Below, piece after piece: positions 38,596 through 40,755 of a stretch of 40,755 nt of DNA; position 1 is the first letter of the stretch; each line of letters begins with the position of its first letter. The translations under genes and the position numbers were made by a program. The notes below the pieces were generated by a model. That model was not told where the DNA came from, made no database searches, and saw only the letters and a list, made by a program, of their open reading frames with translations. The stretch lies in NCBI GenBank assembly GCA_038134485.1, contig JAYPVG010000029.1:1-40755 (forward strand), read 5' to 3'. The DNA comes from NORP240 sp038134485 (GTDB taxonomy: Bacteria > Pseudomonadota > Gammaproteobacteria > Pseudomonadales > Pseudohongiellaceae).

Positions 38596-39921
38596 TTAAT
38601 CCGGGAAACGACAGCTAAAGCGGCTCCCCTTGCCGGGATGACTCTCTATATGCAGGGTAGCCCCATGGCGGCCTAGAATGTGCTTGACAATAGCCAGGCC
38701 GAGTCCTGTACCCCCGGTACTACTGGAGCGACTTACGTCTACCCGATAAAAGCGCTCCGTTAGACGGGGTATGTGCTGCGGCTCTATTCCGATCCCGTTG
38801 TCGATGACGGATATTTCTATTCCAGCAGGAATCTTATTGCCGAGAAGTTGAATAATGCCGCCTTCCGGAGTGTACTTGGCCGCGTTAATACACAAATTTG
38901 ATATCGCGCTATAGAGTTCACCTCGATCGGCGCTGATTCGCAGCTGGTCTTCACATTCCACTGAGACAGTATGATGACGGTCTTCATATATATTGAGTGT
39001 ATCGTTCTTGATTTCGTTCAGCAGTGTGCTGACATTAACTTCACTCACGTTTTTTGAGGTGGCACGGGTTTCCAGACGAGACAGAATCAGCAGGTCGCGC
39101 AGGATGTTCTCGACACGCTGTGATTGCTGGTACATCTGTTCGATTGCCCTTGACCACTTCTCGTCAAGTATGAGTCTGTTATCCATAAGATTTTCAAGAT
39201 AGCCGGAGATTACGGTGATCGGGGTCCGCAATTCGTGGGACACGTTGCCTACAAAATCTTTGCGCATCATCTCCAGCTTGTGCATTTGGGTTATGTCTCT
39301 CACAATCAGCAATTTTTCATTCTGACCAAATCGGGTAATGCTGAATTCCAGAATGATGTTACTGTTGAGTGGTGAAGTACTGACGAGGGGTTCAGAATTT
39401 TGTTGTTGACTGAAATATCGGGCAAATGCAGGATCGCGGATCAGATTGTTGGCGTTTTGTCCCCGGTCGAATGGAAACCTTATACCCAATAACAGCTCAG
39501 CCTTTCTATTCCACCAATCCAGACTGCTACTCCCGTCTATAAGCACCACGCCTATATCAAGGGCGCTGATCGAACTTTGAGCCCGATCAAGAGTTTGCTT
39601 CAATTCCTGCCTTGCCTGTTCTCCCTCCTCGTGTAATTTAAGTATGTCGTCGGATAGTATCTCCCAATATCCTGAGCTCTCCGGGAGTGGGTTAGCGTTA
39701 TCGGTCTGGAGTTTGCTTAACCAATGATTAAGCTTGCGAAGCTGGATAAGGGCAAACAGAAGGTAGAGGAGCGCGCTAATCAGCAGGAATAGGGTTGTAT
39801 TGCCAAACAAGAATCCGATAGTGCCTCCTGCCAGAAGCATCACCAGGATACGGTTTAATTCCTGTTTCCAATCTTGCGTCAATCTCAGTGCCTTGTCTGC
39901 ATTCAGCGGCACTATATCCAA
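38596..39921 (-). CDS. phoR: Phosphate regulon sensor histidine kinase PhoR
   Basis: 441 residues. Two hydrophobic segments at about 24-62 anchor it, with almost no periplasmic loop, as in E. coli PhoR. A PAS domain follows (about 113-210, SALDIGVVLIDG). HisKA has His229 in NVSHELRTP. The ATPase domain has N-box NLCINAAKYTPEGG, G1 DNGIGIEPQHIP, F-box LTERFYRVD and G2 GGTGLGLAIVKH. It phosphorylates PhoB in low phosphate and is held off by PhoU/Pst. It lies 49 bp after phoB on the same strand. Confidence 0.95.
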   Translation of the reverse strand: MDIVPLNADKALRLTQDWKQELNRILVMLLAGGTIGFLFGNTTLFLLISALLYLLFALIQLRKLNHWLSKLQTDNANPLPESSGYWEILSDDILKLHEEGEQARQELKQTLDRAQSSISALDIGVVLIDGSSSLDWWNRKAELLLGIRFPFDRGQNANNLIRDPAFARYFSQQQNSEPLVSTSPLNSNIILEFSITRFGQNEKLLIVRDITQMHKLEMMRKDFVGNVSHELRTPITVISGYLENLMDNRLILDEKWSRAIEQMYQQSQRVENILRDLLILSRLETRATSKNVSEVNVSTLLNEIKNDTLNIYEDRHHTVSVECEDQLRISADRGELYSAISNLCINAAKYTPEGGIIQLLGNKIPAGIEISVIDNGIGIEPQHIPRLTERFYRVDVSRSSSTGGTGLGLAIVKHILGRHGATLHIESHPGKGSRFSCRFPD

Positions 39922-39970
39922 ACCTCAAGGTAAAATAAATGCGGACTTGAATGGCGGTCTGCAAACCCGA

Positions 39971-40681
39971 TCAGGAGGGTTTTACAGAAAAGCGATAGCC
40001 AGCCCCGCGAACAGTCTGAATGAGCCTTGAGTAATTTATGCTACTGTTTCCAGTGGAAGTCAGCGCTTTACGCAGACGTCTGATGTGTACATCGATTGTT
40101 CGTTCATCCAGGTAGACGTTACTACCCCATACGTGATTCTGAATAGCATCGCGGCTGAAGACCTTTTCCTGGTTGCTCATGAAGAATTTCAGCAATCGAA
40201 ATTCAGTAGGGCCCATTTCAGCGGGTTTTCCTTCGATGGTGATCCGATGACTCGAAGGATCGAGTTCCAGATCGTAGACGCGCAATGCTTTGTTAGACCG
40301 CTTGCCATGAGATCTTCGCAGTACTGCCTTGATACGAGCTACCAGTTCCCGAGGTGAGAATGGCTTGGTCACGTAATCGTCAACGCCGGCATTGAGACCT
40401 TGAACCTTGTTGTCCTCGCTCGCTTTGGCAGTGAGCATGATAATTGGAATACTCTCTGTTAGCTCTTCTCCTTTGAGTCGCCGCGCCAGTTCGATGCCGC
40501 TACCTCCAGGTAGCATCCAGTCCAGCAGAATCAGGTCTGGTTTGCTGTCTACTACCGCGACATGAGCCTGGTGGGCTGATTCTGCGGAAATACTGTCGAA
40601 TCCTGCCAAATCCAGAGTGATTGCAATCATGTCTTTGATCGCGGGTTCATCTTCCACGATAAGTATCTTGGCGTCTGCCAT
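39971..40681 (-). CDS. phoB: Phosphate regulon response regulator PhoB
   Basis: 236 residues. The receiver domain has the acidic pair Glu10-Asp11, phosphoacceptor Asp54 (LLDWMLP), Thr84 and Lys106 (VTKPFS). The C-terminal winged helix of the OmpR class covers about 135-233 (EMGPTEFRLLKFFM, then DERTIDVHIRRLRKAL). It binds Pho boxes, three of which are in this window. Its own promoter has a Pho box at the window edge, consistent with autoregulation. It forms an operon with phoR. Confidence 0.97.
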   Translation of the reverse strand: MADAKILIVEDEPAIKDMIAITLDLAGFDSISAESAHQAHVAVVDSKPDLILLDWMLPGGSGIELARRLKGEELTESIPIIMLTAKASEDNKVQGLNAGVDDYVTKPFSPRELVARIKAVLRRSHGKRSNKALRVYDLELDPSSHRITIEGKPAEMGPTEFRLLKFFMSNQEKVFSRDAIQNHVWGSNVYLDERTIDVHIRRLRKALTSTGNSSINYSRLIQTVRGAGYRFSVKPS

Positions 40682-40726
40682 TGACGTGCTCCAGGGACTT
40701 ACCTCTTTGATTTAGCATGCATTTTA

Positions 40727-40755
40727 CTCGTGTAAATATGACAAAACCATGACAA
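40727..40755 (-). promoter_or_regulatory. Pho box of phoBR (at the window edge)
   Basis: Minus strand: TTGTCAT (complement of 40749-40755) and TTGTCAT (40738-40744) with spacer GGTT, then ATTT and a poor third unit ACACGAG. A TAAAAT -10 candidate lies at 40721-40726, 11 bp after the second half-site. Further half-sites may lie outside the window. Confidence 0.8.

Noticed and set aside
1..40755. CRISPR arrays, phage genes, toxin-antitoxin pairs, riboswitches
   Set aside because: I read through the intergenic regions and saw no regular short repeats with spacers, no phage structural genes, no paired small toxin/antitoxin frames and no riboswitch core that I recognise.

Overview
The window looks like a chromosomal segment of an aerobic, probably marine, gammaproteobacterium. 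The evidence is the gene complement and close family matches: heme A synthase (aa3-type oxidase), MltB-type transglycosylase, Bfr/Bfd/FeoAB, a PhoBR-controlled pst locus with greatly enlarged PstC and PstA, and a tRNA-Gly(CCC) close to enterobacterial glyU. The genus cannot be fixed from the sequence. There is no sign of phage, insertion sequence, CRISPR or plasmid functions. No gene-free stretch reaches 300 bp; the longest, 2267-2509, 3446-3722, 17882-18173, 24046-24289, 28625-28880 and 36784-37030, hold the sites listed or nothing I recognise.

Layout. 1-3445 (minus): two tandem copies of a periplasmic protein joining a c-type heme motif to a PHM-like type II copper monooxygenase fold (the first copy runs off the left edge), plus a secreted protein of unknown function. 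3723-8257 (plus): exported metallo-beta-lactamase-fold hydrolase, a single-chain dihydroorotate-dehydrogenase/PyrK-like flavoprotein with a TTG start, and a secreted cupin plus secreted esterase pair. 8291-13302: YbgC-type thioesterase, MFS transporter, tRNA-Gly(CCC), dienoyl-CoA-isomerase-like crotonase, HExxH lipoprotein, lytic transglycosylase. 13395-19683: heme A synthase, then a possible undescribed module: a c-heme lipoprotein with a likely beta-propeller, divergent from a membrane-anchored AraC regulator followed by two homologous small membrane proteins and a 50-residue one-helix protein. 19792-25222: overlapping methyltransferase and LPS-kinase-like genes, a decayed outer-membrane-protein fragment, a helical-repeat periplasmic protein, serine acetyltransferase and a secreted NTF2-like protein.

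25238-28624 is an iron module: feoAB divergent from bfd and bfr, with a near-consensus Fur box over the bfd -35 element. 28881-40755 is a phosphate module: ppx, pstS, pstC, pstA, pstB, phoU, a phosphate-selective porin, and convergent phoBR. Three Pho boxes made of 7-bp repeats at 11-bp spacing lie before pstS, the porin and phoB. Together these genes would sense phosphate (PhoR, PhoU, PstSCAB), import it across both membranes (porin, Pst) and turn over polyphosphate (Ppx).

The most unusual points are the tandem heme/copper monooxygenase-like duplication, the AraC / c-heme lipoprotein / paired membrane protein module with its microprotein, and the very large periplasmic insertions in both Pst permeases.
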